A stretch of DNA of 64,000 nt from Edaphochlamys debaryana (GCA_016858145.1 JAEHOE010000077.1:250501-314500); one strand, 5' to 3'; counted from the first letter of the stretch, positions 1-12,022 are shown. A program made the numbers and translations. The notes: generated from the letters alone by a model not told the origin.

Positions 1-139
1 GCCAACCCCCTTCATCCAACTCATCCCCACCTGCCAAACCCCCCAGCCCCTCCACCCATCCACCACCTCCACCTGTCAACCCCCGTCATCCTCTTCAAGC
101 TCCCACCCCCCGACCCATCCTCCTTCCCCACCCCCTCAC

Positions 140-689
140 CTGCCACCATGGCCTCGTGCGCAAAGCCCATGACGCGGGGCCCTGGGCTGGGCGCCGCCGC
201 CACCACCACGGGCTGCAGGTAACCGCTCAGGACAATGGGGAAGGCGTCGCGGGACCAGAGCGCAAACACACCAGGAATCCTGGGGGGAAAGGCCAGTTGC
301 CGGAGGTGTGTGAGGCACTAAAACCAGGACGTCTGGGAACTCCGGTTCGGGCGATTCGGGGGGGGGGGACCGCGAAGAGGTCACACCAGGTGACATACAC
401 ACGCGCCGCACACAAGCCGCGATATGTCTCGTTCTCGCGAATTCAGCTAGTTAGCAGCCTGCGCTTGCGTTGGTCTTCGGCTGGACTAGAACTGGCGGGT
501 CAGCAGTCGAGGTAACATGCAGGTAAGCTCTACTGACCACGCGTCACAGCAAACGTAGGGACCAGCGACTCCGTTTAGAAGAGCGTTGGCCGCTGGCGTA
601 AACGATGCCGGCCACAGCGCAGAGGTAGTTGAGGACATGAGCGCCATGAAGGCCGCTATCACCGGGAGTAGCAGCTGCTTGCTAGCCAT
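140..689 (-). CDS. 5' end of a gene for a small secreted or membrane protein, function unknown
   Basis: The ATG at 689 opens a peptide starting MASKQLLLPVIAAFMALMSS, a clear N-terminal signal sequence. Exon 1 is read as 538-689 (50 codons plus two bases, donor GTCAGT). Exon 2 is 140-279, entered through a C-run/CAG acceptor and left at a GTGAGG donor. The phases fit. Exon 2 contains FALWSRDAFPIVLSGYLQP, then a Pro/Ala stretch. I do not recognise the family; a faint resemblance to lumenal V-ATPase accessory subunits is only a guess. The rest of the gene lies left of the window. The donor of exon 1 is the weakest point, since GTTTGC seven codons upstream is an alternative. Confidence 0.5.
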
Positions 690-1907
690 GTTTGGGATCC
701 TTTGCTGAGCTACCTGTAGGTGCGTGCTGGGCTTCTCCGATATGCCAATCACTCTGCTGCAGGCGGCCGTGTTCCGGCCGTGCGTGTGTCACTTCGCAGC
801 AGCTCGCACTGCTCGGCATGCGGCTTGTGTTGTTAAGTGGGTATACATATAAAGCCTCAAAGATAACTGCCGAGAAGTTCGTCCGGCGTCCTGACTCGGC
901 GCTCGGCCGGATCGCTCGCGCTCGGCCGGATTCTGCCGGTTGGGAGGCTGGGCGGGCCTGGCGCGGGCTCCGGCCCGGATGCCCAGCTGCCGGTCCAACT
1001 GGCGGGTTGCGGCCACACTCGCGCCGCCTAAGCAGACGACTAAGGTTCGCATACCGTAACCGCGCGGTGGTGGCAGGGCGCAGCCTTGGCACGGGGGTCC
1101 CAGCAGGTCACCGCTTCCCTTCGTTCCACACACACACACATCACGTCTCCCTGGCTTCCGTGACACCTGCACTCATACCACAGTGTAGAGCACCACAGCA
1201 CAGCGCGGCCCACAGCGCGGCCCGATAGACCCCGGGACTGAGCAAACGGGGCCGACTGCCCAGGGCCTTGAGCATGGACGCCCCCGCCCCCATCAGCCTG
1301 TGTAAACTCTCTCGCCCCCCCCCCTTGATCCCCACGGTTTCTCCCCCCGGACCTTGCGCCCTCCCACTGCCGGCTATGAATGACGCGTCAAATTTCCGAC
1401 CGCAAGCCTCACGTCATAAGTTCATGTGGAACATGACGCAAAGTTGGGATGAAGCCCGCCATCCGAATCCACCGGAGCAAGTAGCGCGCGCGCGCCCGAG
1501 CAGGACGAGGCCATACGTGTGCGTGGGCCCGCCGAAGGCAGCTGATGAATAGCTAGAAAGCGTGAGAACACAGGTCACATGAATAGTCCGTTTCTTGAAT
1601 GTGGGATGAAGGTGGATAAAGCAAAGAAGGCATGCATGAAGCCGCCGCCATGGGAGGGGTGCGTGGTGGTACATGGCCACGATCTCCCACGCACATGTAT
1701 GGTTAAGTCATGAACAAACCTTATTGGACCGTCAGAATGGCCTATACCCGCTATTCAAGTATTGCATCATTGCCTGCCTTTGCTGAACGCCCCACGGCTG
1801 CCTCTGCGCCCCTACCTCCTACCCACGGCCTTGCTCCCCTGACAGCGGGCGGGACCGCATGGCGGGTATGCAGCCGGGAAGCCGTACGCCATGCCTGTGG
1901 AACGATC
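690..1907. other. Intergenic stretch without a supported gene
   Basis: This holds the upstream region of the 140-689 gene and the 3' flank of the M60-like gene ending at 1908. Several reading frames are open because of base composition, but none shows a recognisable domain or paired splice sites. A CA-repeat tract lies at about 1128-1141. Confidence 0.5.
842..854 (-). promoter_or_regulatory. TATA-like element for the 140-689 gene
   Basis: The minus strand reads CTTTATATGTATA about 150 bp before the ATG at 689, in otherwise GC-rich DNA. The spacing suits a TATA box with a short leader. No transcription start can be placed. Confidence 0.35.
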
Positions 1908-3538
1908 CTAGCGGTGCGTTGATCTGCGGCGCATGGAGGTCATGCAGTTGGGATCCACGGCCGAGGGCTTCCACGTCAGCATGGGGTTGGTGGTCCAGGC
2001 GGGGTAGGCAGCGGCGAAGGTACGGGTGGCGGCGGCGATGGGGAACCCCCAGATCTCAAAAAAAGGCACCAGGTTGCGGCCTGGGGGTTGGAGGGGGGGT
2101 GGACGGGAAAAGGGTGCTGTTCTCACACATCCCAGCGGGAGCGTACGTTGATGTGGTAGTCACGTACGGCCGGGCCTCCGGGTGTGGAGCCACGCACGCC
2201 GAACCACCGGTAAGGTGCGAGGCGCGTTCCCCACCTACCCGCCGTGAGCCCTCGTGGCGCACTCTGCACTCTGCACTGCACTCGGCACAGCACTCGGCAC
2301 AGCACTCTGCGATCCGCCCCGGGCTTACCCGCGATCTTGGAGGTGGTGGTAATGTAGTGCTGGACCCTTTCGCCGCCGTCCTGCGGCGGTGGGGGCGGAG
2401 GGCCACCGGTTGTGCGTTGCTTGGTGCGTGGGATTGGCCGGGTCATGGGGCTGCCAGTAGCCACCCCCAGGTGCGACTTAAACCCTAGCCCGCAGTGCCT
2501 TAGCTCAGCGGCAGCCCAGTAGTGGCCACCGGTCGCATACCCGACCTCCGTCCCCCTCAGCTCGCCACGCCTTCCCATCCGCTCTGCCGACCCCCCTTGC
2601 CCCCTGCTCACGTCCGAGCTGTAGCCCGACGCAATGTACTCGGCGAAGAGGCGGCGGTAGAAGATCCAGCCGCCCAAGCCGTCCTGCACAACACAATCAA
2701 TGCCCGTTAAGTCGGTGAGCGAGGAGCGGTAAGGCAGAGCAAGTGGCGGATGCTGCCACACCCCGCCCCTTCCCCCACCGCCCCCTGCCTCCCCCTGCCC
2801 GTACGAGCCCGCAAGGGCTCTGGCGCCCGGGCCTGGGACCCACGGACCTTGAGCTGCAGCATTGTGTCCAGGGTTGGGGTGCGTGGTACGTACCCCTGCC
2901 CTCCGCTAGCTCCCACCCCCCTGCAGCCAGCCACCCATCCAGCCGTCGACGGCGGCACTTGCCTTCAGCTGCAGCATCGTGTCCAGCCCAATCCACATGT
3001 CCCACTCGCCGGACCAGTTGGGGGCCCTGCGGCCGATCTGGACGGAGACGAGAACGTGGGCAGGAGTTGATACCAACCGGGAGCACGCACGGAATGAAGG
3101 CCCCCGCAGGGCCCTGACAAGGTCCCGCTCCCCTGCCAGCTGTAGCCAACCTGCCGTTTTCCAACGCGAGCCTCACGGCAAGCCCTCGGCAGTCTTCCCC
3201 TTCTGGTGCCCATGCCCATGCATCCAGACGTCCCAGGCCGCCGATCCCTCCCCAGCAGGTGAGCGCTCGCACTCCCCCGCGCGGCCGCGCCCCGCGCCCC
3301 GCTTCCCCCAAAGTCATGCTAGAGGCATTGGTTGGGTGTGTACATCTAGGCATTGGTTGGGTGTGTACATCTAGGCATTGGTTGGGTGTGTACATCTAGG
3401 CATCGGTGGCGGCACAGGGTTGAGGCGGCCCACCAGATCTGCCGGGTTGGGCGTGTTGCGGAAGTAGCAGCTGCGGAAGGCGATGCGCCAGGCGGTGCCG
3501 AGGCGGTCCACGTTGGCGACAGTGACGCCGGTGGACTC
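1908..3538 (-). CDS. Peptidase M60-like (enhancin-type) protein, C-terminal part
   Basis: Five exons join in frame: 3434-3538, 2963-3037, 2612-2683, 2329-2380 and 1908-2080. The peptide runs WSGEWDMWIGLDTMLQLK, GWIFYRRLFAEYIASGY, YITTTSKIAG, NLVPFFEIWGFPI and ends at TAG 1908-1910. The order aromatic-rich WIGLDTMLQL, then GW.FYRRLFAEY, then NL.PFFE.WGFPI matches the C-terminal half of M60-like metallopeptidases. The catalytic HExxH region was not found upstream. Only about 1 kb separates exon 3434-3538 from the next gene, and that space holds tandem and dispersed repeats. The gene is therefore probably 5'-truncated, or its first exons escaped me. The intron after 2963 has a GC donor (AAG|GCAAGT). 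Family assignment fairly sure, completeness doubtful. Confidence 0.6.
2848..2873 (-). repeat. Ghost copy of an M60 exon 3' end
   Basis: This repeats the last codons (LDTMLQLK) of exon 2963-3037 inside the downstream intron, 115 bp away, with about two mismatches in 24 bases. It is followed by a GT (AAG|GTCCGT), so it could act as an alternative exon end. The phase would still match the next exon. Confidence 0.7.
3323..3397. repeat. 25-bp tandem repeat, three copies
   Basis: Three perfect copies of a 25-bp unit (AGGCATTGGTTGGGTGTGTA plus CATCT) are followed by a partial fourth copy. They lie in the intron just downstream (sense) of M60 exon 3434-3538. Confidence 0.9.
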
Positions 3539-3757
3539 CTGGGGGCGGCAGGTAGGGGTTCGACCCCCGTCCAGGTGGGCCAACGCGCTCTAGCGGGACT
3601 GGCGGCCGCCTGCACGCACAACACCGGGTCACCGGGGGCCTCGACACCAAGAGCCAGGAAAGTACCGTTTGCGCGCGGCTGCCCCTAGGTTAGCCCCTGC
3701 CTCGGCGATGCGCATTGCTGGCACCCTGCCTTCTTCTCTCGCGTTGCGACAGCGCGC

Positions 3758-3817
3758 TCAGCTGCATCCCCCTTCATCATCGTCTGGACTACGCTGCACG
3801 GCCCCTGCGAGCACAGA
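3758..3817 (-). repeat. Dispersed repeat, copy 1
   Basis: About 60 bp that match 47195-47254 in opposite orientation with roughly five mismatches. Both translate in one frame to LCSQGPCSVV...KGDAAE. It lies where the 5' part of the M60-like gene would be expected. Confidence 0.75.
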
Positions 3818-4010
3818 AACCCCCGTCCAGCGCCAGGGGCGTAGACCAGGGGCGTAGGCCGGGTGCGGCCCGACCCGACTACTGCGTCCGACTTTCCAGT
3901 CACTTGCCCGGCCCCCTTCCCGGCTTCCCGATCGCATCATACTTATCGCACTTGACCTGTGCGCATGCCCTCTGTCGGCTTCCGGAACACCAAGGTGATG
4001 ATGATGGTGT

Positions 4011-4015
4011 TTACA
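4011..4015 (-). terminator. Candidate polyadenylation signal TGTAA for the CNNM gene
   Basis: TGTAA on the minus strand, about 590 bp after the CNNM stop. TGTAA is the usual signal in chlorophycean algae and long 3' UTRs are common there. A pentamer alone is weak evidence. Confidence 0.3.
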
Positions 4016-4602
4016 ACATCTTGGCTGTAAGCCCAAACGAGCCAAAGGTAAACATGCAACGGTGCGCGCGTACCATCCATCCATCGTCCATGCGTGTCCA
4101 CGACGACCGCTCCGACTTCACAACGATCAGGGCCTTCAAGAAGCCCTCCCAACCGCAAAGTGCAAGCCACTTGTGTCTTGTCCCCGCGCGCCTCATCCAG
4201 TGGGGTTAGTTATCTTGCCAGGACGGCACGGCCATATATACGCAATGGGTAAACTTCAAGTGCAATGCCCGAGCAATGCCCGTGCAATGCCCTAGGGCCT
4301 CCGCCACCCCCCGTCGAACCTGGCCCTGATCGGCCCACCCACCCGCGATGGCCACTCCGACCTCCCCACACCACACCACCCGGCATGCGCACGCCGCCAC
4401 CCTCTCTCCAACATTCTAGCCGCCGCGCTCGTGTGCCCAACCCCAAGGAGCCGCCTTGGCATCGAGACCAATCAAGGCGCCGCTATCCCCCACCCGCAGC
4501 GAACGAAGCCTCCCGGCCTGCATGCATCACCACTGCACCGCCACCAAGTACCAAGCACACCCCGCACCAACACACTCCTCACGGGTCTCGCGCTTGGCCC
4601 CG

Positions 4603-7600
4603 CTACAGCAGGGGCTGCGAGCTGTCGTCCAGCGGACCCGAGCCCGAGCCCGCACTCCCCACGAGGATCGCAACGCTGCCGCTGCCCAGCCGCCCAACGC
4701 CTGCCTCCGCTGCCCCGCCCGGACCAAGCCCCAGCCCCGCCCCAAACCCCCGGCCCACGCTCCCGCTCCGCGCCGGCCCCAGCGGGCCCCCCACAGGCGA
4801 ATGCGAGCCCCCCACCCCCACCCCCAGCCCCGACCCGCCCCCCGACCCCATCCCCGAAAGCCCCGACCCCGCGCCGTACCCCGAGCTGGACACCGTACCC
4901 GGCCCCAGCAGCGCCGTGCTGCTGAGCTCCTGCGCCGCCGCCGCGGCGGCGGCGGCGGCGGCGGCGCGGCCGCTGAGGCTGGCGGGGGCGGGGGCGGCGG
5001 CAGCCCCCAGGCGGCCGACGCGGGGCGTGAAGAGCCCGGTCTGCAGCACCTGCCGCAGGCGGGGGGGGAGGGAGCCGGCCACTGCGGCGGCGTTGACGCG
5101 CTGGGACTGCGGGGGGAGGCGGCGGGACGGGGGGGGGGGAGGGGGGGGAAGGAGGAGAGTCAAGCTGAAGGGGTTGGAGGGCTGAGAAGGAAGAGCGGCA
5201 CTGCAAGCAGAGGTTTTCCGGCCTGGCGGAAGCCGTGGCTCCATCCCACAACGACGCCCAAACGTGACCCTCCGCCCCCACCTGCCCCCCTCTCCCCCAC
5301 CTCCCCCCTCTCCCCCACCTGCGCCCCCCCCCCCCACCTGCATGTTGTCGATATAGAGGTCGGTCTCGTCAATAATCTCCTCCTGGGGGGGTAGGTGGGG
5401 GGTAGGTGGGGGGGTAGGGGGCGTTCCGTTTGGCGTCTAAAAGAGGGCGGCAGAGTGCGGAGGGAGAGCGGCGAGCAGGAGAGCAACACCTCGCGCCCCT
5501 GCCGGCCATCCCCCGCTGTTGTCACGCGGCCAAGACACGCACGCAGCCGCACCACCAGGTCCCCGCACACCTTTCCATACTCCCACACTACAACCCACCC
5601 CCTCCTCGCGCCCGCATTGCTCACACACGCGTCCCCTCCCCCATCCCTGGCCCCTCTCCCCTACCGCCTCCCCGCATAGTCAGACGGACGCTCCCCAGGC
5701 GTGATGACGCCCCCCTTCCCCACATCCCGGCCGACGCGTCGGCAGAACACACACACGCCCCCCCTCCCCCTGCCCCCCCCCACCTGCAGCAGCTCCTCGA
5801 TGACGTCCTCGATGGTGATGATGCCCACCGGCTCCGCCTCGGGCCCAACCGGGCCCGCCCCGGGCCCGCCCGGGCCCGCATCCTCCCCCAGCGGCACGTA
5901 GCCGCCCTCACGGCCCAGGTCCCGCCCCCGCGAGGCCAGGCGGCGGAAGGGCGCACCGCGGGGGTGCGTGGGCCAGGAGGTGCCGACTGGTGAGTGGTTG
6001 TGGGTGTGGGGGTGGGAGGGAGGAGGGAGGAGGGGGGAAGGGGGTGGAGGAAGGCGGTGATTTTCGGGGCTTTGGAGAGCGAGAGGAGACAGAGAGCGGC
6101 AGCCAGCGAGCCCGATGCGCACCGCGGGAGGAAGGAGGAGGACTTGTCGATTGGGGTATGGAGACGGAAGGGGCCCCGGGCCTTTTGCATGCGCTACGTG
6201 CACTGGCCCATCCTGGGGTTACGCCCCGCGGTCCACCCATGGCCACTCCCCCCCCCCTACCTCCCGCAACCCTCCCCCGCTCATCCCTCCCCACGGCCAG
6301 CCCCCCGCCCCACCTCCCCCCCCCCCCCCACGCCGCTCACCCGTCTTGCGGCCGCCCATGGCTCCCGGCGAGGCCCCGTCCTCCCCCGGGCCGCCGCCCT
6401 GCCCCTGCCCCGGCTGGGAAGTGAGGGCTGCCATGTGGGACTTGCCGGTCTCAAAGAGCTTGAGCATGTCGTACCTGGTGGGATCATGGGGGGAGGGGGG
6501 GGAGGAGGAGGTTGGTTAGGGCAGGGGCGAGAGGAGGAGGCGAGGGCGCGGGCGGGTGCCGGTCTCAAAGAGCTTGAGCATGTCGTACCTGTGAGGGGGG
6601 AGGGGCGGAGCGCGGAGGAGAGAGGGGGGAGGGGAGAGGGGAAAGACAGGGGCGGGGCGGGGAGGGGAGGGGAGGGGAGTGACCATCGGCTGGGGGAGTG
6701 TGCTTCCCACAGTCCGCTCCCTGCCCTTCTGTGTTTCTTCGCGCTCGTCACAGTACATAAGGCCCCTCAATGGCCTTGCCATGATGCCCTCCCCCCTCTC
6801 ACTCCCCCTGCCTGTCGCCTTCCCTCCCCTCTCACTCGCCCCTCCCCCCTTCGCCCCCCATTCCCCCCCTCCCCCCTCACATGGGTGTGTCCGCCGCCAG
6901 CCTCGGCAGCTCCCTCAGCCGCAGCGAGCTGACCGGCAGCATGTCGGCGGGATTGATGAGCACCAGCTCCTTGACCAGGATGAGGCCGATCAGGGCCTTG
7001 CGGTTGGACTCCCTGACAGGGGCGGGGGGGGGGGGGCAGACATAGGGGCGGGAGGGAGGCAAGGGGGGAGGGGGGCGATGGGCGATGGCCCTTCCTAGTG
7101 CGCGCCGCTCGCCGCCCCATTGCGCAACAGGTCTGGATGCACCCCCCCCTCTGCCTCCCCTCCCCCTCCCCCTCCCCCCTCGCACCGGTGCACGGGGATG
7201 CGGGAGTGGCCGCTCATGAGGATGGCCTGGGGGTCAATGAGTGTGGGGGGGGGCAGGGGGGCACGGGCAGGAGGGAGTTGAGGTGCCAGAAGGGGCGGAG
7301 AGAGCGCTGTGGTAGGTTGCGGGCAGTGAGGCCGTGCGGTGAGTCCGACCCCCCATTCTCCGTTCCTCCACACGCAATCCAGCTCGTCCCCCCCCCCTCT
7401 GTTACCCCTCCGCCCCCCCACCTGCAGCGTGCGCTCGTCCAGGCGGTCCTCGGTGGAGAGCATGAAGACCTTGTCCAGGGGGGTCATGGACTTGGACGCC
7501 ACCTGGGGGGGGAGGGGAGGAGGGGGGGAGGGGAGGGGAGGAGGAGAGGAGGGGGGGGTGATACGAGGGGAGAGATGGGGTCGTGAGGGTGGGCAGTCGG

Positions 7601-10279
7601 AAGGAGTGGGGCCCGTCGCTTCCCCCGCTCCCAGGCCACGTGTGTACCTGCAGGACGCCCGCGCCTCTTCCTCTCCTTAGCCTCTCCCCCCAACCTATGT
7701 CTGCCCCCCAAACCCCTCCCCCTCCCTATGTCTGCCCCCTCTCGCCTCCCCCCTTGCCTCCCCCCCCACCTTGTTGGTCAGGTCCAGCGCCCCCCGGATC
7801 ACGTGCACCTCGTCCTCGCTCAGGGTGCCCCCGAAGCCCGCGCCGCTGCCGTGCAGGTCCACCAGCGCCTTGAGCTGGGCGCGGCGGAACAGGGCCTGGG
7901 GGGGGGAGGGGGGGAGAGGGGGAGAGGGGGAGGGGGGGAGAGGGGGTGACAGGGGGTGGGTTGCGCAACTTGACTGAAGGTGCTGACGCCCCTGCGTTTT
8001 TCCTCGGCCCCATCAGGATGTCCCATGGACTCCCTCCCTCTGGACTCCCTCCCTCTGGACTCCCTCCCTCTGGACTCCCTCCCTCTGGACTCCCTCCCTC
8101 TGGACTCCCTCTCTGCCCATCTCACGGGCTCTCTGGCCGCCGCCATAACTTGGTTACCTGTTTGTCAAACATCACCCGCCTTGCCTCCCCCCTATGCCTG
8201 CCCCCTCTTGCCTCCCCCCCCTCCCACCGTGTGGTCCGGCCCCAGCAGGAAGTCCAGCAGCTTGCCGATGGGCCAGGCCACGGGGGAGCAGAGGCACATG
8301 AGCAGCCGCACGAACCAGGCGGAGTAGGCGCCCACCTGACAGGGGGGGGGGGGAGGGGGGGAGACGGAGGAGGGGACAGGAGGTGAAGGGACCGTTCTAG
8401 GGAGCACTGGAGTACTGTACTGGGGAGTACCGTAGTGGGGAGTCCCGTGGTGGGGAGTACCGTAGTGGGGAGTGCCGTAGTGGGGAGTGCCGTGGTGGGG
8501 AGTACCGTAGTGGGGAGTACCGTAGTGGGGAGTGCCGTGGTGGGGGAGTACCGTACTGGGGGAGTACCGTACTGGGGGAGTACCGTAGTGGGGAGTACCG
8601 TACTGGGGAGTACCGTACTGGGGGAGTACCGTAGTGGGGAGTACCGTACTGGGGGAGTACCGTAGTGGGGAGTGCCGTGGTGGGGAGTACCGTAGTGGGG
8701 AGTGCCGTGGTGGGGAGTACCGTACTGGGGGAATACCGTACTGGGGGAGTACCGTACTGGGGGAGTACCGTACTAGGGGGGGTACCGTGGCGGGGAGTGC
8801 CGTGGTGGGGAGTTCCGTACTGGGGAAGGAGGTCAGCCGGCTGATGCACGACAACCGCTGCGCTCAAGGCCCTTGTGGGGGGCGTGGACTGCTGGGGTCA
8901 CAGCCCACTCCTCCACCCGTTCCTCCTCACCCCCCTCATCCCCACCCCCCACCCCCCAACCCTTCCCTCTCTCCCCCCCAGTACCCCAAGCTTCGCAAAC
9001 TATGCTTCCCTGGCGTCGGCGTGATCCCGCTCAGCAACAAACACCCACCCCCCCATTCCGCCCCCACCTTGAGCCCGTATCTGCTGCACACCGCCTGCGG
9101 TATGATCTCCCCGAACACCAGCACCACCGACACGGACAGCAGCACGGCGGCCACGGGGTTGGCCAGGCGGTCGATGAAGAGGGGCAGGGCCTTGGGGAGG
9201 GGAAGGGGAGGGGGAGAGAGCGCGGGGGAAAGAGAATGGAGGTGGGAGGTGGAGGTGCCCTGGGCAGCGGCCCTGGTCCGGACGACACGGCACCCGCAAG
9301 CACCCGCTGTGGAGACTCCCTTGCGCCGCCCTTCCTCCTCACCACCCCTTACCCCCCTCTCCCTTCCCTTCCTCCACACACACGGGGGTGAGCACTTCAC
9401 ACACTGGCGCAGGCGGCGCCATCCCGCTCAGCAACAAACCCTGACTCCCTCCCCTCCCTTCTCCCCCCTCCCCTCCCCCACCTCGGTGGCGGCTGCGTTG
9501 CATAGAAGCAGCGTCACCAACAGGAAGTGCTGGTGCTTGATCACCTGGACAGGAGGGGGGGAGGCGGGTGGGTGGGGGGAGGGGGAAGACAGGGTGAGGC
9601 GGGGCGGAGGCGGAGGCGTTGGGAGGGAGGGCGGCGGGCCCTCACTGCCCAGCGGCCTGCCCCAAGGTGTCGGGTGTTGGCACTGGCCCCAGGGGTCGGC
9701 ACTCGCGCACCTCGCCAGCTGCCCCCTGCCAATACAGCTTTTTCAGCCCCCTTCCCCCTCCCCCAAACACTCCCGTAAACCCACCGGCATGATCTTGACG
9801 GCGCACGCCCTCTCCTCGGGGGTGCCACTGCGCTTGAGGACCTGCGCTCACACGGGCGAGGGCGGGTGGGGGAAATGCGGGTGATGCTGGCCCTGTGTCG
9901 CGGCCTCCTGTGGAAGGCTCTTGCCGGACCCCGTGGAAGCGTGGTCGGATGTACAGCGTGTCCCATGTGTGTGTGGGCCAGGCCTGCCATAATGTTGACC
10001 TACCTGCCTCATTGCCAGGCCCCCCCTGATCCCTCCATCCTTGTGCACACGGCCTGTGGACTCCGGTCTATCTTTCCAGCAGATCTGACAGCTGTACCCT
10101 CCACTTGCCTCAAGCTCCACTGTGTCGAGGGACATGAGGCCGAGCGTGAGGCCGCTCATGAGGCCGGCCATGCACACCAGGAACAGCGAGATGGAGATGT
10201 AGAGCGTGAAGGAGAAGTCGTCCAGCTCTTCCTCCCCGTCGTCCCCGCCCTCGCCAAGCAACATTCGGAGGATGCCCAT
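4603..10279 (-). CDS. CNNM/CorC-type membrane protein (DUF21 + CBS pair), putative Mg2+ transport
   Basis: Thirteen exons close in frame to 595 aa: 10109-10279, 9785-9841, 9482-9544, 9068-9190, 8228-8335, 7770-7895, 7422-7502, 7186-7226, 6881-7012, 6341-6474, 5784-5986, 5338-5382 and 4603-5106. The start is [10 protein letters not shown]; the acidic leader is followed by [18 protein letters not shown] and LTLGLMSLD, the signature of the DUF21/CNNM transmembrane domain. Next come [37 protein letters not shown] and [23 protein letters not shown] pair follows ([52 protein letters not shown]). Within the second CBS motif sits a Gly/Pro-rich insert (exons 6341-6474 and 5784-5986), and the C-terminal exon is Ala/Gly/Ser-rich. 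Family members are linked to Mg2+ efflux or homeostasis. Intron 1 has a GC donor (GAG|GCAAGT). Confidence 0.93.
6557..6590 (-). repeat. Ghost copy of a CNNM exon 5' edge
   Basis: 34 bp identical to 6443-6476, the 3' splice site and first codons ([10 protein letters not shown]) of exon 6341-6474. It sits 114 bp upstream (sense) in the preceding intron. It keeps a CAG acceptor, so it is a potential decoy splice site. Confidence 0.9.
8035..8109. repeat. 15-bp minisatellite in a CNNM intron
   Basis: About five to six copies of GGACTCCCTCCCTCT in the intron between exons 7770-7895 and 8228-8335. Confidence 0.9.
8400..8825. repeat. Large 15-16-bp minisatellite in a CNNM intron
   Basis: Some 25-30 copies of a unit like GGGGAGTACCGTAGT, with variants (GTACT, GTGCCGTGG, an extra G). 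It fills much of the intron between exons 8228-8335 and 9068-9190. Both strands stay open in several frames, giving repetitive phantom peptides that are not genes. Confidence 0.95.
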
Positions 10280-12022
10280 CGCGAGCTATTGATCCAACGG
10301 TTGCCCGGGGTCTGGTTTGCGGGGGCGAGGGGGAAGCAGGGCACGATGGAAGGACCAAGCGTCAAACGAAGGCGCCGAACGCAGGGCCGGGCCAAACTCA
10401 TGCAAGACAGCCTCCAGCAGAGTGGTGATTGCGGATGCTGCAGAGCAGTTGTGCAAGCAGGCCAAGACGCCCGCCCGAAATGCAGCTCACCAGTTGGCCT
10501 TGCGTCCCGACGCAGGCCGAGTCCGATCTGACACCAGCTTGCAGTTGTCAGATATAGGCCCCGAGCAGCCGGGAGAAGCAAGCGCTGCTGTGATGCCGAC
10601 AGCAGAAGGTGCCTCCGCACCTCGCCAGCTGAAAGTGAGTAGCAGATGTTGCTGTCAGCACAACCTTGTTCACTGAGCTCGATAGGGGCAACAGGCTCGG
10701 GCGATTCCGGTCTCGCTGGCCCGGCGTGCACGTGCTCTCCGTTGCAACCCGCACGACCGCCCCCACAGCCCCCGCCGTCCCCCACACGTTGAGTGGGCGC
10801 CGCAACAAGCCCCGAGCCCCTCCGCCATATGCACCCCCGCGCACAGGCTCGCTGGCGTGAATACTACCTTTCCAGCCCGCTGGCCGAAATCCCTTACTCA
10901 AGGTGATGAGGGGCGATACCTTGTGAGCCACTGGAAGCCCGCCATCATACCCTGCACATGAAGTGAGGGACCGGCGACTGCGGCGAGGCCCCCTGTTGGG
11001 ACCTTGGGAGCAAGCCGGGGAGCAACTCCTTCACCCGCTGGCGGACGTCTCCCCAGTTTGCACGTGCCGCAACCTGACCAGGCAACCTCCGCAGCCCCGG
11101 CCGTCGCGATGAGACTCTCCGCCAAGTTATTCTCATCACGCCACTGGCATGCAGGGCCGCTGGGGCGCCGCTGCGTTGTGGGCGGCCTCGGGGGCCGCGG
11201 GTGGAGGGAGGCACGGGCGTTACGACGTGCACCCCGCCGCTACTGACAGTACTAAGGCGCGTGTCACTCTGCCTCTACGCTGGGGCACTGCCGGGCTGGA
11301 GGGCCGTCCCTGCAGCGGGCGACGCTACAACATCCCCCGTGATAGATTACGTTTGTGCCCGCTGCGTAGTGACGCCGGCAGCCATCGGGGTACGCGACAG
11401 CTGTGTCCCTCCACGAAGTACGAGCCGTACGACCCAGGCAGCGGCTGGTGCCCAGGGGGCTATTAAACGGTCACGCTGCGCCCGGCTGCGGGCTGCGGGC
11501 GGGTACCGGGGCAACACCGGAGCCTTGCAACAAAGTGAGCCCTTCACTTAGATGAGGAGCCTACCGGGGGCCTCGAGGCGCGTCTCCCATTCGCTATGCG
11601 CTGTCACCACCAAGCCGTCCTCCCTGAGCTGAGCTGAGCGAAGCCTGAGCTATCGGCGCCCGCCCGCATCCAACCTCCCCGCGCAACCCGCACTCCCCGC
11701 AGTCCTCTCCACCACCGTCACCCCTCCCTCCAACCGAATCCCACTCCTCGGCCTCTGCTCCACCCCCTCCGCCCTGGCCGCCGCCCCTCGCTCCTGCGCC
11801 AGAGCCCCGAGTCGGCTCGCCCCCCCGGCACCCCTCCCGCCCCCCGGCACCCCGCGCGGCGCCACCATCCAGCCACCACCACCGCCACAACCCCCCTTCC
11901 CCCCACCACTCGGCAGCCCACCGCCGCCATACAGTAGCCCGGCCCAGCCCATGCACCCCCCAGCAGCCCCGCCCCGCCCCGCCCAGCTCCGCCCCCTCCC
12001 TCCACCCCCTCCCGCTGCCTCT
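10280..12022. other. Intergenic region between the CNNM 5' end and the REI1 3' end
   Basis: No exon with a recognisable domain was found on either strand. A minus-strand CCTATATC (10551-10558) about 275 bp before the CNNM ATG is a possible TATA element. The remainder is mixed GC-rich sequence without long G or C runs. Confidence 0.45.

Larger units (their letters stand above)
3539..4602. other. Region between the M60-like fragment and the CNNM gene
   Basis: It contains a dispersed repeat (3758-3817), a minus-strand TGTAA at 4011-4015 that probably belongs to the CNNM transcript, and a triple GCAATGCCC motif near 4263-4292. No convincing start exon for the M60-like gene was found. A minus-strand frame at about 3950-4070 is open but unassigned. 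Confidence 0.5.

Noticed and set aside
2130..2215. Minus-strand peptide YRWFGVRGSTPGGPAVRDYHINVRSRW as an M60 exon
   Set aside because: Exons 2329-2380 and 1908-2080 join directly in phase and give the expected SKIAGRNLVPFFE sequence, so this stretch is intronic.
4265..5185. Plus-strand Pro-rich open frame of about 300 codons
   Set aside because: It is the antisense shadow of the Gly/Ala-rich last CNNM exon and has no domain.
8400..8825. Possible CRISPR array
   Set aside because: The repeat unit is only 15-16 bp with no unique spacers, it lies in a eukaryotic intron and no cas genes are present. It is a minisatellite.
8634..9884. Plus-strand open frame of about 415 codons
   Set aside because: It covers the minisatellite and antisense CNNM exons and is open only because of composition.
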